Below are positions 8,395 to 16,755 of a stretch of 58,113 bases of DNA, in pieces. Each line of letters begins with the position of its first letter. Positions within the stretch are counted from its first letter, which is position 1. The stretch is from Fimousia sp045616445. GTDB lineage: Bacteria > Bacillota > Clostridia > Lachnospirales > Lachnospiraceae. The notes beneath the pieces are model-generated. The model made no database searches, was not told where the DNA came from, and was given only the letters and a program-made list of their open reading frames with translations. The DNA lies in contig JAZLGR010000010.1 in the NCBI GenBank assembly GCA_045616445.1, positions 1 to 58,113 of the forward strand. The letters are read 5' to 3'. Position numbers and translations under genes: made by a program.

Positions 8395-9345
8395 TCAGTT
8401 ATCTTCCACCAGCAGAATATCATCCTGTTTCAGTTTCAGCTGATTATTCGCCAGAAGATTCACTTTATCCCGAATCACCAGAAGTACCTGAACGTCGTAG
8501 TTTCTCTCCACATCCTCAATGGTCTTTCCGATGAATGCATGTCCTTTCTTTAACCTGATCTCACCCGGTCTTCGAATGTCAGTAACACGAATCGGTTCAT
8601 TCAGCTTTTCTGTATAGTTCTGCACAAAGCCGGCACTGATAATACCAGTTGGGATTGCGACCAGCAGCACCCCCATAAAAGCAATGAGGATGGCCATCAC
8701 TCTTCCAAGCACCGTCACAGGGTAGATATCTCCGTATCCAACGGTCAGTACAGTGGATACACTCCACCAGATGCCGGAAAATGCATTGCGAAATACATCT
8801 GGCTGGGCCGCATGCTCTGCACTATACATGCAAAGGGAGCTTGCCAGCATCAGAATCAATATGATCACGATGGAAGAAAGCAGCTGATTGCGCTTTTCAA
8901 ACAATACGGATGTGATGACATTGAAGGAGTCATACTGGGCATTGATTCTGAATAGATGGAGAATTCGAACAACGCGAAGCATTCGGAATGCAATAAATCC
9001 TGTCAGGAAAAATGCCGGAATGATGGTAAATAAATCCACAATCCCATCAAAAGAAACCAGAAATCGCAACTTGGCTTCTCTCTTTGACTTTTCAGGATAG
9101 AGATACTGCGCTGTCCAGATGCGCAGCACATACTCAATACAAAAAATACCCGTTGTCACATATTCCACAGCTTTAAAGTACGCAAACCAGTCATGCAGCT
9201 CTGAGAAGGTCTGCAGAAACATGACAAGTACATTTGACAGGATGACAACCACAATAAAATAGTCGAATCCCCGGGAAATAATATTAGATTTATCCCCAAT
9301 CTGCAATATATCAAATATTTTTTTCTTATTGGTTAATTCGTTCAT
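8395..9345 (-). CDS. Voltage-gated-type potassium channel with TrkA-C-like domain
   Basis: Protein of 316 residues. It has six transmembrane segments; S4 carries spaced arginines (AFRMLRVVRILHLFRIN, about residues 125-141). The pore filter is TVLTVGYGDIYPV (about residues 195-207), the canonical TVGYGD K+ selectivity sequence. After the last helix, residues about 240-316 resemble the RCK/TrkA C-terminal regulatory domain (RLKKGHAFIGKTIEDVE and KQDDILLVEDN). It should conduct K+ across the cytoplasmic membrane under ligand or voltage control. It is the last gene after the zinc-ribbon gene (27 bases away). No obvious terminator separates it from the T-box promoter. Confidence 0.92.
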   Translation of the reverse strand: MNELTNKKKIFDILQIGDKSNIISRGFDYFIVVVILSNVLVMFLQTFSELHDWFAYFKAVEYVTTGIFCIEYVLRIWTAQYLYPEKSKREAKLRFLVSFDGIVDLFTIIPAFFLTGFIAFRMLRVVRILHLFRINAQYDSFNVITSVLFEKRNQLLSSIVIILILMLASSLCMYSAEHAAQPDVFRNAFSGIWWSVSTVLTVGYGDIYPVTVLGRVMAILIAFMGVLLVAIPTGIISAGFVQNYTEKLNEPIRVTDIRRPGEIRLKKGHAFIGKTIEDVERNYDVQVLLVIRDKVNLLANNQLKLKQDDILLVEDN

Positions 9346-9372
9346 TCTTACACCAGCTTTACTACGTATTGG

Positions 9373-10029
9373 CTAAATTGATGTTCTCTTCTGAATCTCG
9401 AGAATCACTCTTCTTCCCATGAACACGCACACGCCGATCAGCGTCACCAGTCCAACCATGAGACAGATAGTCCATGCCAGGGAAATGTCCTTTTTCTGCA
9501 GAAAAAAGACCAGATAAGCGATCAATGTCGTCGCAATGGAACTAAGCAGATAGGATAAGGCGTTCCCGCTCGTATCCATCAATGCCATAATGAAGTTTAC
9601 GACCAGGGCAATGATGATAAATACTGGCACCATCACGCGCATAACCGGATCCCAGAACCCTGCAAAGTGGGCAGTTACCAGCATGGCAATGGCGATGATC
9701 ATCATACTGATGGTCAACACCCCGGATTTATTATGATGATTATTGGAAAATCGTTTTAACAATGCTTCACAGATGATGACCCAGAGAAGCACCTGAAGGC
9801 TCCAGTGCAGATTCCCATGCTTTCCAAGAAGAAAATCAATGCAGAGGGAAACGGCAGTCCCGGAAAGGGCAACGAAAAGCTGGATGGAATAGAGGATGGA
9901 CTGGCCTTTATAAGACAGTGGATCCGGCCAGAGATTGTCAATCCCTTCCCCAATCAGCTGATTCTGGCAGAGCGGACATTCATTGGTATGTCCTCCCACC
10001 TTGATATTACAATGTGGACATGTCTTCAT
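9373..10029 (-). CDS. Zinc-ribbon membrane protein (DUF6320-like)
   Basis: Protein of 218 residues. It opens with a two-Cys-pair zinc ribbon, CPHCNIKVGGHTNECPLCQN (residues 4-23), then about six membrane helices, ending in a basic tail. The ATG follows the stop codon of the upstream acyltransferase gene with no gap, so coupling is certain. Proteins with this layout commonly accompany an HxxxDG acyltransferase and an alpha/beta hydrolase in Clostridia; the biochemical role is unknown. A structural or chaperone role for the acyltransferase is only a guess. Confidence 0.75.
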   Translation of the reverse strand: MKTCPHCNIKVGGHTNECPLCQNQLIGEGIDNLWPDPLSYKGQSILYSIQLFVALSGTAVSLCIDFLLGKHGNLHWSLQVLLWVIICEALLKRFSNNHHNKSGVLTISMMIIAIAMLVTAHFAGFWDPVMRVMVPVFIIIALVVNFIMALMDTSGNALSYLLSSIATTLIAYLVFFLQKKDISLAWTICLMVGLVTLIGVCVFMGRRVILEIQKRTSI

Positions 10030-11283
10030 CTATCTTGTCACCTCCGTTGCATACAGAGTGACATCCATTCCCTGATCCGTAAATCCACGAATGAAATTCT
10101 TGATGACATCCGTGTTGGAGTAGGTGGATGCAATTCCCATCACCAGTTCTCCGTTATAACTCTGAACGGTGGTGAAGATGTTATTGGAGCTGCAGAAGCT
10201 GCTGTAGCCCCTGATATATTTTCTCGTCTCTTCCGGCGGATTGAATACTCCCAGATTGGAAATGACTGCAGATACGGTTTTATCCTGCTGTCTGGAAAAA
10301 TGCTTTACCACCGGCATTTTGATCATTAACGGTACGACACGGATGAGCAGGAACTGTTCTAAGTCCTGGTAAGCATCCATCTGGGCCTTCACCCGTTCCG
10401 GTGTGAGATTGGCACGCAGATCCGCCTCATACTGCTTAACGATGCTTTCAAATGTATCCTCCTCCTCAAAGGTATGTGTACAATACACACTGTTAAAGAA
10501 GTTTCTTGAGGTTTTGGATGGATAATAGTTTCTTAGATTGACCGGCATACTAATTGTCACCGGCTGTTTTTCCTTGATGGAAGGCATCTCCTCATGAAGG
10601 GCATACATCATACAGGTACCTAAGTAGCTGGTTAAGGATACGCCATATTTTTTCGCTTCTTTGATCAGCGTTTTTACCGGCATATGCACCTCAAAAAACT
10701 GCATCTGATTATAAGGAAGCTTTAATCCACCTGGATGGAAGGCCTTCTTCAGCGGCCCTGCCTTCTGTGATTTCTTTCCATAAAACTGCTTAAAGCTGTT
10801 CTGATTTAACGCTGATCTTGAGGCGCCGCTCTTGATCATAATCTCATCAAATTCCCCCGGATGGGCCAGCTTTAAATAATTATTGACCAGAATATTCAAA
10901 AATTCCAGTGCGCCCGTGCCATCGGTGATGGCATGGAACATGTCTAAATTGATACGGTCTTTATAATAAGACACCTGATAGTGCAGCTTGCTGCCATTAC
11001 CAGCCTGATAAAGTTCTGGACAGATCCTTCCAGTCTCCTCCACAATATGAGGAAGCATATCCGTCTCCTCCATATAATGCCAGAAGAGTCCGCGACGAAT
11101 ACGCAGCTGGAACTGGGGTCTGGTTCTTACCGTCTCAAGCAAAGCCTTCTGTAAGAGCCCCGGTTTTATATATTCACTTAAGGTTGCGCTCACACGGAGG
11201 GAGCGGGTATCTCTTTTGTTATGGGTTGCCAAAAAGACCTTGGCAACATTGTCCATCTGATACCAGTTATCACTTTTGCTCAT
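10030..11283 (-). CDS. Condensation-superfamily acyltransferase (HxxxDG motif)
   Basis: Protein of 417 residues related to alcohol acetyltransferase / WS-DGAT / condensation-domain enzymes. The active-site motif HAITDG is near residue 115, where His acts as base for acyl transfer from a CoA or carrier thioester to an alcohol or amine. The second lobe has VSAVISNLGVFNPPEE, the conserved NLG loop near the C-terminal half. No signal peptide is seen, so it is cytoplasmic. It lies between an HSL-type esterase (22 bases upstream) and the zinc-ribbon membrane gene (directly adjoining). Acyl donor and acceptor cannot be told from sequence. Confidence 0.8.
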   Translation of the reverse strand: MSKSDNWYQMDNVAKVFLATHNKRDTRSLRVSATLSEYIKPGLLQKALLETVRTRPQFQLRIRRGLFWHYMEETDMLPHIVEETGRICPELYQAGNGSKLHYQVSYYKDRINLDMFHAITDGTGALEFLNILVNNYLKLAHPGEFDEIMIKSGASRSALNQNSFKQFYGKKSQKAGPLKKAFHPGGLKLPYNQMQFFEVHMPVKTLIKEAKKYGVSLTSYLGTCMMYALHEEMPSIKEKQPVTISMPVNLRNYYPSKTSRNFFNSVYCTHTFEEEDTFESIVKQYEADLRANLTPERVKAQMDAYQDLEQFLLIRVVPLMIKMPVVKHFSRQQDKTVSAVISNLGVFNPPEETRKYIRGYSSFCSSNNIFTTVQSYNGELVMGIASTYSNTDVIKNFIRGFTDQGMDVTLYATEVTR

Positions 11284-11305
11284 TCTTTTCTCCTGTCTGT
11301 CCTGT

Positions 11306-12217
11306 CTATCGGATCAGATTATGAATAAATACACCCGCCTGTTCCATGGCCTGTGTCGCCTTTGGAATCGGCATCTGCTGAAATACATGCCAGCCGCCAC
11401 GGTAAACCTGTAAAATGGCATGGGAGTTATTCTCCTGCAGCTTCTGGGCCAGCATCTCACTGTCGCTTCTTAAGATTTCGTGACTTCCCACCTGAATCAG
11501 CATCGGCGGCATCCCTGCTAAATCTCCGTAAAGGGGACTATACTTTGGATCGGTATAATCCACATTGCCTGCGTAGGCATCACGAACCATCAGCACATAT
11601 TCATAAGTAAGCAGTGGATCTGTCTCCTTCCAGGTTGCATAGGAAGAAAGGGTTGCACTCATGTCAGTCCATGGGCTGAATAATACCACACCTCTTGGAA
11701 GGATGCGGGCATCCTGTTTTAACTTCAAGCAGAGCTCCAGCGCCAGGTTTCCGCCAGCAGAGTCGCCGGCTACGAATACATTGGCCGCGCCGTACCCATG
11801 ATGCATCAGATAGTCCCATACCTGCATCGTGTCGTCAAATGCTGCCGGATAGGTATGCTCCGGTGCCAGACGGTAAGCGTAGGAAAGCACCGGAAGGCCC
11901 GTATGGTGTACCAGCTTGCTCGCCAGAATGTGGGCGTAGGAAAGACCGCCTGTGATATAACCACCGCCATGACAGTATAAAATCACGTGTCTGGTGTCAT
12001 GGATGTGATCCGGTCTGACCCACTCAGCCTCAATATTGCCAATCTGAATCTTTTCTGTTTTTGTCCCAATGGATGTTGCTGCCAGCTTTGAAAACAGCTC
12101 CACGGACGTTCTTTTTTTCTCTAATTCCTCTTTCGAAAGGTTCTCTAATCCTGCTCCGGACTGATGCATGGCTTTGATCGCACGCATCATCGGATCCATC
12201 TTAAATTGCTGTTCCAT
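11306..12217 (-). CDS. Alpha/beta hydrolase, hormone-sensitive-lipase-type esterase
   Basis: Protein of 303 residues. The oxyanion-hole motif CHGGGYITG (about residue 83) and the nucleophile motif GDSAGGNLA (about residue 155) are those of the HSL (bacterial family IV) esterases. A catalytic Asp is expected in MLIQVGSHEILRSD and the His in GGWHVFQQMP near the C-terminus. It lacks a signal peptide. The usual role is hydrolysis of short acyl esters. First gene of the four-gene operon with the HxxxDG acyltransferase, so both may act on one acylated compound. Confidence 0.9.
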   Translation of the reverse strand: MEQQFKMDPMMRAIKAMHQSGAGLENLSKEELEKKRTSVELFSKLAATSIGTKTEKIQIGNIEAEWVRPDHIHDTRHVILYCHGGGYITGGLSYAHILASKLVHHTGLPVLSYAYRLAPEHTYPAAFDDTMQVWDYLMHHGYGAANVFVAGDSAGGNLALELCLKLKQDARILPRGVVLFSPWTDMSATLSSYATWKETDPLLTYEYVLMVRDAYAGNVDYTDPKYSPLYGDLAGMPPMLIQVGSHEILRSDSEMLAQKLQENNSHAILQVYRGGWHVFQQMPIPKATQAMEQAGVFIHNLIR

Positions 12218-12295
12218 AATATATCCTCTGATTGCTCATTGTTCACACACATATTAGCATTATCATACCACACCATTTTCGTAAAAAAAAGAACA

Positions 12296-12322
12296 GGCTG
12301 CACGAAATCACATCGTTCAGCC
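12296..12322 (-). terminator. Terminator of the small membrane protein gene
   Basis: On the minus strand GGCTG pairs with CAGCC and ACGA with TCGT around a loop, followed by a run of eight T. It lies about 50 bases after the 69-residue ORF. Confidence 0.8.
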
Positions 12323-12373
12323 CGTATCTTTATGAGAGGATCTATGAAAATAACTATATACTTACCAATCGTT

Positions 12374-12583
12374 CTAATCAGCCACAAGACTTAAGAAACC
12401 GACCACAAGTAAAATTGGAATTGCAAGATAGATAAATCCTGCGCCAACTAAGAGAATCAGGAAAACCGGTAAAAAAATCAGGGAGAAGAATACCTTTGCG
12501 ATCCCCCATGTAGCACGAAATGCAAGTCCGATGACTTTGCCAAATACACTGAATAATAAAACGAAAAATAAAAGTGTTAACAT
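12374..12583 (-). CDS. Small hydrophobic membrane protein
   Basis: Protein of 69 residues, almost entirely hydrophobic, with two to three membrane spans (MLTLLFFVLLFSVFGKVIG, then FFSLIFLPVFLILLVGAGF and LAIPILLVVGFLSL). The start is the ATG seven bases after AAAGAGGT; an overlapping frame that starts seven bases earlier sits too close to that site. It is monocistronic with its own terminator. It resembles short phage-shock or membrane-stress type proteins only in composition, so I give no function. Confidence 0.65.
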   Translation of the reverse strand: MLTLLFFVLLFSVFGKVIGLAFRATWGIAKVFFSLIFLPVFLILLVGAGFIYLAIPILLVVGFLSLVAD

Positions 12584-12825
12584 AATTCATACCTCTTTCA
12601 AAACTCTATCGAAATGTTCTTTGTTATCTTAGTGTTATTTTACGACACCACTCAGGCGCAATAAATGGACACATCCGCGAAATAGATGCAGGTATTTTGC
12701 TTTTTGGCAACTGTTTCCGTCTGTTTTTCCTCTTTGCCGCAATTTGTATTGGACTTATGGTGTCAAATGTGATTATATTAGGATAATGGTTTATTTTTTT
12801 AGTCAAATAATAAAGGAGAACTACT

Positions 12826-12876
12826 ATGAATAATTCAGAACGTAACACATATCTTCCATCTCTGAAGCCAGAATGA
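12826..12876 (+). pseudogene. azlC: Orphaned N-terminus of azlC, ended by TGA
   Basis: An ATG at 12826 has an ideal ribosome site (AAAGGAGAA, seven bases upstream) and opens the frame used by azlC, but codon 17 is TGA (12874-12876). The frame then continues without a stop to the end of azlC. The peptide before the stop is 16 residues. The simplest reading is a TGG-to-TGA or similar nonsense change in a gene that used to start here. Confidence 0.75.
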
Positions 12877-12897
12877 ATACAAGTTCTGCGATATGCG

Positions 12898-13605
12898 TTG
12901 ATCAAATCACTTCCCGTTTTATGCGGGTATGTATTCTTAGGCATCGCTTTTGGTATTGTCCTGGAGGAGGCTGGCTTTAGTGCCATCTGGGCATTACTCA
13001 TCAGTGTGACTGTATTTGCAGGTTCTCTGCAGTTTGTGATGGTTCCGCTGCTTGCCGCTGCGGTTTCCCCACTCACCATGGCTGCAACTGCATTTTTCGT
13101 CAACAGCCGACATTTATTCTACGGGCTTTCCTTCATCGAATCCTACAAGAAGATGAAGACCCGCCCTTATATGATTTTCTCTCTGACAGACGAGACCTAT
13201 TCCGTACTGTGCGGATGCCGTGCAGAAGACCCTGAGGAAACCATGCGTCCTGCCTGGTTCTTTATCAGCTTATTTGACCAGTGCTACTGGATTACAGGTT
13301 CCGTCATCGGTGGCTTACTTGGCCACGCATTACCACTTGATTTTACCGGCATCGATTTCTCCATGACGGCCCTTTTCGTAGTCATCTTACTGGAGCAGAT
13401 GTTAACCGGTGGCAAGCGTGCCCGCATCGTTGGCTGCTCCGGCCTTGTAATGGCATTCATTTCCCTGATGGTGCTTGGAACAGGCAGATTCCTGCTTCCA
13501 GCCCTGATCGTAACTGCACTTTTTGTGTATATGTATGGACAGAGAAGTATGGTATTGGAATCTGGGCATACATCCAGAAAAGGAGGTACTGAAGATGAAC
13601 ATTAA
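12898..13605 (+). CDS. azlC: AzlC-family branched-chain amino acid exporter subunit, N-terminus broken
   Basis: The open frame from TTG at 12898 gives 235 residues with the AzlC fold: LPVLCGYVFLGIAFGIVL as first membrane helix, FVNSRHLFYGLSF as the family motif (about residue 68), and further helices to the end. AzlC with AzlD forms a branched-chain amino acid (or analogue) exporter. The natural start is probably the ATG at 12826, cut off by TGA at 12874. The TTG used here has no visible ribosome site, so translation may depend on reinitiation or be lost. The transmembrane core is otherwise intact and azlD overlaps its end by 11 bases. Confidence 0.8.
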   Translation: MIKSLPVLCGYVFLGIAFGIVLEEAGFSAIWALLISVTVFAGSLQFVMVPLLAAAVSPLTMAATAFFVNSRHLFYGLSFIESYKKMKTRPYMIFSLTDETYSVLCGCRAEDPEETMRPAWFFISLFDQCYWITGSVIGGLLGHALPLDFTGIDFSMTALFVVILLEQMLTGGKRARIVGCSGLVMAFISLMVLGTGRFLLPALIVTALFVYMYGQRSMVLESGHTSRKGGTEDEH

Positions 13606-13921
13606 TGTGACACATTCTCTGCTGCTCATCTTCATCGCAGCATTGGTAACCTTCTTAATCCGTCTCTTCCCATTCGTCTTATTTGGAGGCAGAAGAGAAT
13701 TATCTCCAAAAATCAAGCAGATTGTGGATCTTCTTCCACCTGCCATCATTGCAGTACTTGTCATTTACTGCTTAAAAGAAAGTATCATCACCTTTGGTGA
13801 CACAACACTGGCAGCACTCGCCGGTGTCATCTCCACCGTCCTTGTTCATCTGCGGAAAAGGAATACCTTGATCTCCATTGTTGTGGGAACAGTGGTTTAT
13901 ATGGTGATGATTCGAATGTAG
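13595..13921 (+). CDS. azlD: AzlD-family transporter small subunit
   Basis: Protein of 108 residues with about four hydrophobic segments; LIRLFPFVLFGG and VDLLPPAIIAVLVIYCLK are characteristic of AzlD. The chosen ATG lies after AGGAGG (13581) and inside the end of azlC, a coupling overlap of 11 bases. A longer reading of this frame has no ribosome site. It partners AzlC in amino acid export. It is intact, so if azlC is dead this subunit may be left without a partner. Confidence 0.88.
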   Translation: MNINVTHSLLLIFIAALVTFLIRLFPFVLFGGRRELSPKIKQIVDLLPPAIIAVLVIYCLKESIITFGDTTLAALAGVISTVLVHLRKRNTLISIVVGTVVYMVMIRM

Positions 13922-13953
13922 TGCTATTATATTATTTAAATAATTATGGTAAA

Positions 13954-13991
13954 TAAAAACAGCTGCCAGAGTATTCTGACAGCTGTTTTTT
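13954..13991. terminator. Bidirectional terminator between azlD and the alkylation-repair gene
   Basis: AAAACAGCTG and CAGCTGTTTT arms with an inner CAGA/TCTG extension and one mismatch form a long stem flanked by A and T runs on both sides. It lies between convergent genes and can serve both. Confidence 0.9.
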
Positions 13992-14017
13992 ATTGATTCA
14001 ATATGTGGTTTTCTCAC

Positions 14018-14689
14018 CTATCGGAATGTCTTTAAGTATTCCTTTTGTTCCGGTGTGATTCTTCTGCTTTCCACAGCTTTCTGGATGGTCTTTCTGTGTA
14101 CCCAGTCGCCAAAGCGATGCTCTTTTATGTATGGAATGGCTGCATCCCACTGTTTAGCAAGGGCAGTGGCAAAAAACCAGGCAATCATCATGTTAACGTA
14201 ATATTCTTCAGAGATGACTTTAGCCGGAATCTCCAGATACTCTTCTTTAAAATCAGTATCCAGATAGTGACTCATGAGCATCTCCATGCCGAAACGGCAG
14301 GTATAAGTCTCCGGCGAATCCACCCACTCACGAATCTTATTAAGCAATGCTTCCTTATTCTTCTTAAATACTTTCGGTGACATAATGTCACACACTGCCC
14401 AGTTGTCCACATATGGCAGGAATGCATCCACGGCCTCCACACAGGCCTCATAATCCTTCATCTCGCTTAGTAAAAGCCCATGGAGCATGTTCTCATCATA
14501 GTACTGATGTGGCAGGCTGGTAAGGAAGTCTCCATAGCCCTCCTTACAGAGCTGTTTTGCCAGTTTTCTGGCCATTGGCACACGCACCCCGACAAATGCT
14601 TCCATCGGTACGCCAGGCGTCAATTTCGCCTGAAATGCCGCATATTCTTTGTCCTGCAGTTCATATAATCTTTTCTGTATTTCTGTCAT
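14018..14689 (-). CDS. DNA alkylation repair protein (AlkD-like HEAT repeats)
   Basis: Protein of 223 residues from the ATG at 14689, preceded by AGGGA. An in-frame TTG 18 bases earlier is less likely. The family is the DNA alkylation repair (AlkD/AlkC-like) glycosylases built of HEAT-like helical repeats. Visible family motifs are GVRVPMARKLAKQL (about residues 35-48), the LLLSEMKDYE helix, VDNWAVCDIMSPK (about residues 94-106, with the conserved W and D) and FGDWVHRKTIQKAVESRRIT near the C-terminus. It would excise alkylated bases from DNA. It is a single gene between the azlD terminator and the rubrerythrin hairpin. Confidence 0.88.
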   Translation of the reverse strand: MTEIQKRLYELQDKEYAAFQAKLTPGVPMEAFVGVRVPMARKLAKQLCKEGYGDFLTSLPHQYYDENMLHGLLLSEMKDYEACVEAVDAFLPYVDNWAVCDIMSPKVFKKNKEALLNKIREWVDSPETYTCRFGMEMLMSHYLDTDFKEEYLEIPAKVISEEYYVNMMIAWFFATALAKQWDAAIPYIKEHRFGDWVHRKTIQKAVESRRITPEQKEYLKTFR

Positions 14690-14703
14690 AATAATCCCTA
14701 TAT

Positions 14704-14737
14704 TCAATAAGGAGTCTCAAAAGAGACTCCTTATTGA
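14704..14737. terminator. Perfect hairpin between rubrerythrin and alkylation-repair genes
   Basis: A 15-bp perfect stem (CAATAAGGAGTCTC arm) with an AAAA loop lies 40 bases after the rubrerythrin stop and just before the start of the next gene. There is no clean U-tract on the minus strand, so it may terminate poorly or act as an mRNA end or processing hairpin. Confidence 0.6.
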
Positions 14738-14777
14738 TTCACTGATTTGCTTCTAAAAATAATCGGTTCAATACTTC

Positions 14778-15317
14778 TTAGTAGTTTTCTGCATGAACTT
14801 CGAAGTGTGCCTGTGGATGATCACAAACTGGACATACTTCTGGAGCTGTTTCGCCAACACAGATGTGGCCACAGTTTCTACATTCCCAAACAGTAACACC
14901 AGCTTTTTTGAATACTTCCTGGTTTTCAATGTTTGCTAAGAGTTTACGATATCTTTCTTCATGTTCTTTTTCGATCTGACCAACGCCACGGAACTGAGCT
15001 GCTAATTCCATAAACCCTTCTTCTTCCGCTTCTTTAGCCATTCTTTCATACATGTCAGTCCATTCAGCGTTTTCGCCTTCAGCTGCATGTAATAAATTTT
15101 CTGGTGTGTCGCCAAGTTCACCAAGTGCCTTGAACCAGAGTTTTGCATGTTCTTTTTCGTTGTCAGCTGTCTTTAAGAATAATGCTGCGATCTGTTCATA
15201 ACCTGCTTTTTTTGCTTTGGATGCAAAGTATGTATATTTGTTACGAGCCATAGATTCTCCAGCAAATGCTTCCCAAAGATTCTTTTCTGTTTTTGTACCT
15301 GCGTATTTACTAGCCAT
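14778..15317 (-). CDS. Rubrerythrin
   Basis: Protein of 179 residues from MASKYAGTKTEKN; AAGGAGG lies eight bases upstream. The N-terminal ferritin-like four-helix domain carries the diiron ligands in two ExxH pairs (ADNEKEHAKLWF and GQIEKEHEERYR) plus E near AFAGESMARN. The C-terminal rubredoxin domain binds iron through CRNCG and CPVCD (last 45 residues). Rubrerythrins reduce hydrogen peroxide in anaerobes with electrons from rubredoxin or NADH. The upstream promoter overlaps a PerR-like box, which suggests peroxide induction. Confidence 0.95.
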   Translation of the reverse strand: MASKYAGTKTEKNLWEAFAGESMARNKYTYFASKAKKAGYEQIAALFLKTADNEKEHAKLWFKALGELGDTPENLLHAAEGENAEWTDMYERMAKEAEEEGFMELAAQFRGVGQIEKEHEERYRKLLANIENQEVFKKAGVTVWECRNCGHICVGETAPEVCPVCDHPQAHFEVHAENY

Positions 15318-15373
15318 TTGATATGCCTCCTTAATAAATATAAATAACCTTTTTCGAATTCCATCAAAATTCG

Positions 15374-15388
15374 TTATAATTATCATAC
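15374..15388 (-). promoter_or_regulatory. PerR-like operator upstream of rubrerythrin
   Basis: TTATAATTATCATAC matches the classical PerR box TTATAATNATTATAA at 13 of the 14 defined-or-free positions plus the central N (two mismatches over 15). It overlaps the -10 region of the rubrerythrin promoter, the place expected for a repressor. Confidence 0.6.
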
Positions 15389-15410
15389 ACCTTCAGGTGT
15401 CACAGAACAA
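15382..15410 (-). promoter_or_regulatory. Rubrerythrin promoter
   Basis: Minus strand -35 TTGTTC (15405-15410) and -10 TATGAT (15382-15387) with 17-bp spacing. A small inverted repeat (ACACCT/AGGTGT) occupies the spacer. The -10 lies in the PerR-like box. Confidence 0.65.
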
Positions 15411-15425
15411 TCTTTTCACCAATTA

Positions 15426-16607
15426 TTATTTCTTCTTAATAATGAATTTTCGAGCAAGATCGATTCCGATTTTGTATGGTAATGGACGTAAGTTTTTGTC
15501 TGCTTCCTTCAGCTTTTCACGGATTGGCAGATGCTGTGGACAGTGCTTTTCACATTTGCCGCAGCCGATACACTGGGATGCAAATCCAGGGTCCTTACGC
15601 ATACCCATAACCTGTGCAAACTCGAATCTGGCACCGGATTTTTTCTCCATGTACATCAGATTGTAATAATAGAAATTTCCTGGAATATCGACGCCCTTTG
15701 GACAAGGCATACAGTAACGGCACGCCGTACAGCCTACCTTTTCTCTTTCACGGAAAATCTTCTTAACATCTTCAATGAGTGCAAAATCGGATTCATCAAA
15801 GCTTCCTGCCACCGCATCGGAAGCCACACGGATATTCTCCTCTACCATATCAAGGGAGTTCATACCGGATAAGATACAGGTAACTTCCGGCTGATTCCAG
15901 AGCCAGCGAAGACCCATCTCTGCTGGAGAGTAGGATTTGCCGCTTGCTTTGATGGCATCTCTTGCTCTGGCTGGCAGATTCACCAGCTTACCGCCACGAA
16001 GGGGTTCCATGATGATAACCGGAATGCCTTTTTTAGCTGCTGCCTGAAGTCCTCTTCTGCCAGCCTGGCTGTGTTCATCTAAGTAGTTATACTGAATCTG
16101 GCAGAAATCCCAGTCATAGGCATCCAAAATCTTTAAGAACATATCTGTGTCTCCGTGATAGGAGAAACCAATCTGCTTTATACTACCGTCTGCTTTATGC
16201 TTTGCAATCCATTCTTCAATTCCCAAATCCTTCAGATGTTCCCATTCTGCATAGTCGGTAAACATATGCATCAGATAATAATCGATATAATCGGTCTGTA
16301 AGCGGGCAAGCTCTTCCTGGAAGGTCTTTTCGATTCCTTCTGGTTTACGGATCATATACTGTGGAAGCTTGGTTGCAATATGCACCTTCTCTCTCACATT
16401 GTTGTTCTTTAAGATCTTACCAACAAGCTCTTCACTGCCCGGATAAATAAATGCAGTGTCAAAATAGTTGACACCCAGTTCGATTGCTTTCATCACTTCT
16501 GCTTCTGCTTTATTATAATCAAGTCCATTGCCTTTTCTTGAAAATCTCATGCATCCAAATCCCAGCTGAGAGATTGGATTGCCATATCTGTCATTTCTAT
16601 AAATCAT
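15426..16607 (-). CDS. Aldo/keto reductase with two C-terminal 4Fe-4S clusters
   Basis: Protein of 393 residues. Residues 1-280 are an aldo/keto reductase TIM barrel: GFGCMRFS, the catalytic-region DTAFIYPGSEE with Asp and Tyr, and the strand VNYFDTA. After it comes a bacterial ferredoxin-like region with CTACRYCMPCP (about residue 300) and CIGCGKCEKHCP (about residue 350), enough for two [4Fe-4S] clusters. This architecture is common in Clostridia; the substrate is unknown. NAD(P)H or ferredoxin-linked redox in the cytoplasm is expected. Single gene on the minus strand. Confidence 0.92.
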   Translation of the reverse strand: MIYRNDRYGNPISQLGFGCMRFSRKGNGLDYNKAEAEVMKAIELGVNYFDTAFIYPGSEELVGKILKNNNVREKVHIATKLPQYMIRKPEGIEKTFQEELARLQTDYIDYYLMHMFTDYAEWEHLKDLGIEEWIAKHKADGSIKQIGFSYHGDTDMFLKILDAYDWDFCQIQYNYLDEHSQAGRRGLQAAAKKGIPVIIMEPLRGGKLVNLPARARDAIKASGKSYSPAEMGLRWLWNQPEVTCILSGMNSLDMVEENIRVASDAVAGSFDESDFALIEDVKKIFREREKVGCTACRYCMPCPKGVDIPGNFYYYNLMYMEKKSGARFEFAQVMGMRKDPGFASQCIGCGKCEKHCPQHLPIREKLKEADKNLRPLPYKIGIDLARKFIIKKK

Positions 16608-16715
16608 TCCTGTGCTATCCTTTCTGTTCTACCATTTTCAAATTATTATACTAGTAAAATAATACTATTTTTCAGCCAGTTTGAAAAGTTTATAGAATAA
16701 AAAACCATATATAAA

Positions 16716-16740
16716 AAGGAGTACCCATCAGATACCCCTT
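16716..16740 (-). terminator. Terminator of the response regulator gene
   Basis: On the minus strand AAGGGGTA pairs with TACTCCTT (one mismatch) and is followed by five T. It lies 16 bases after the response regulator stop. Confidence 0.75.
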
Positions 16741-16755
16741 CTTTGATCATATTCA

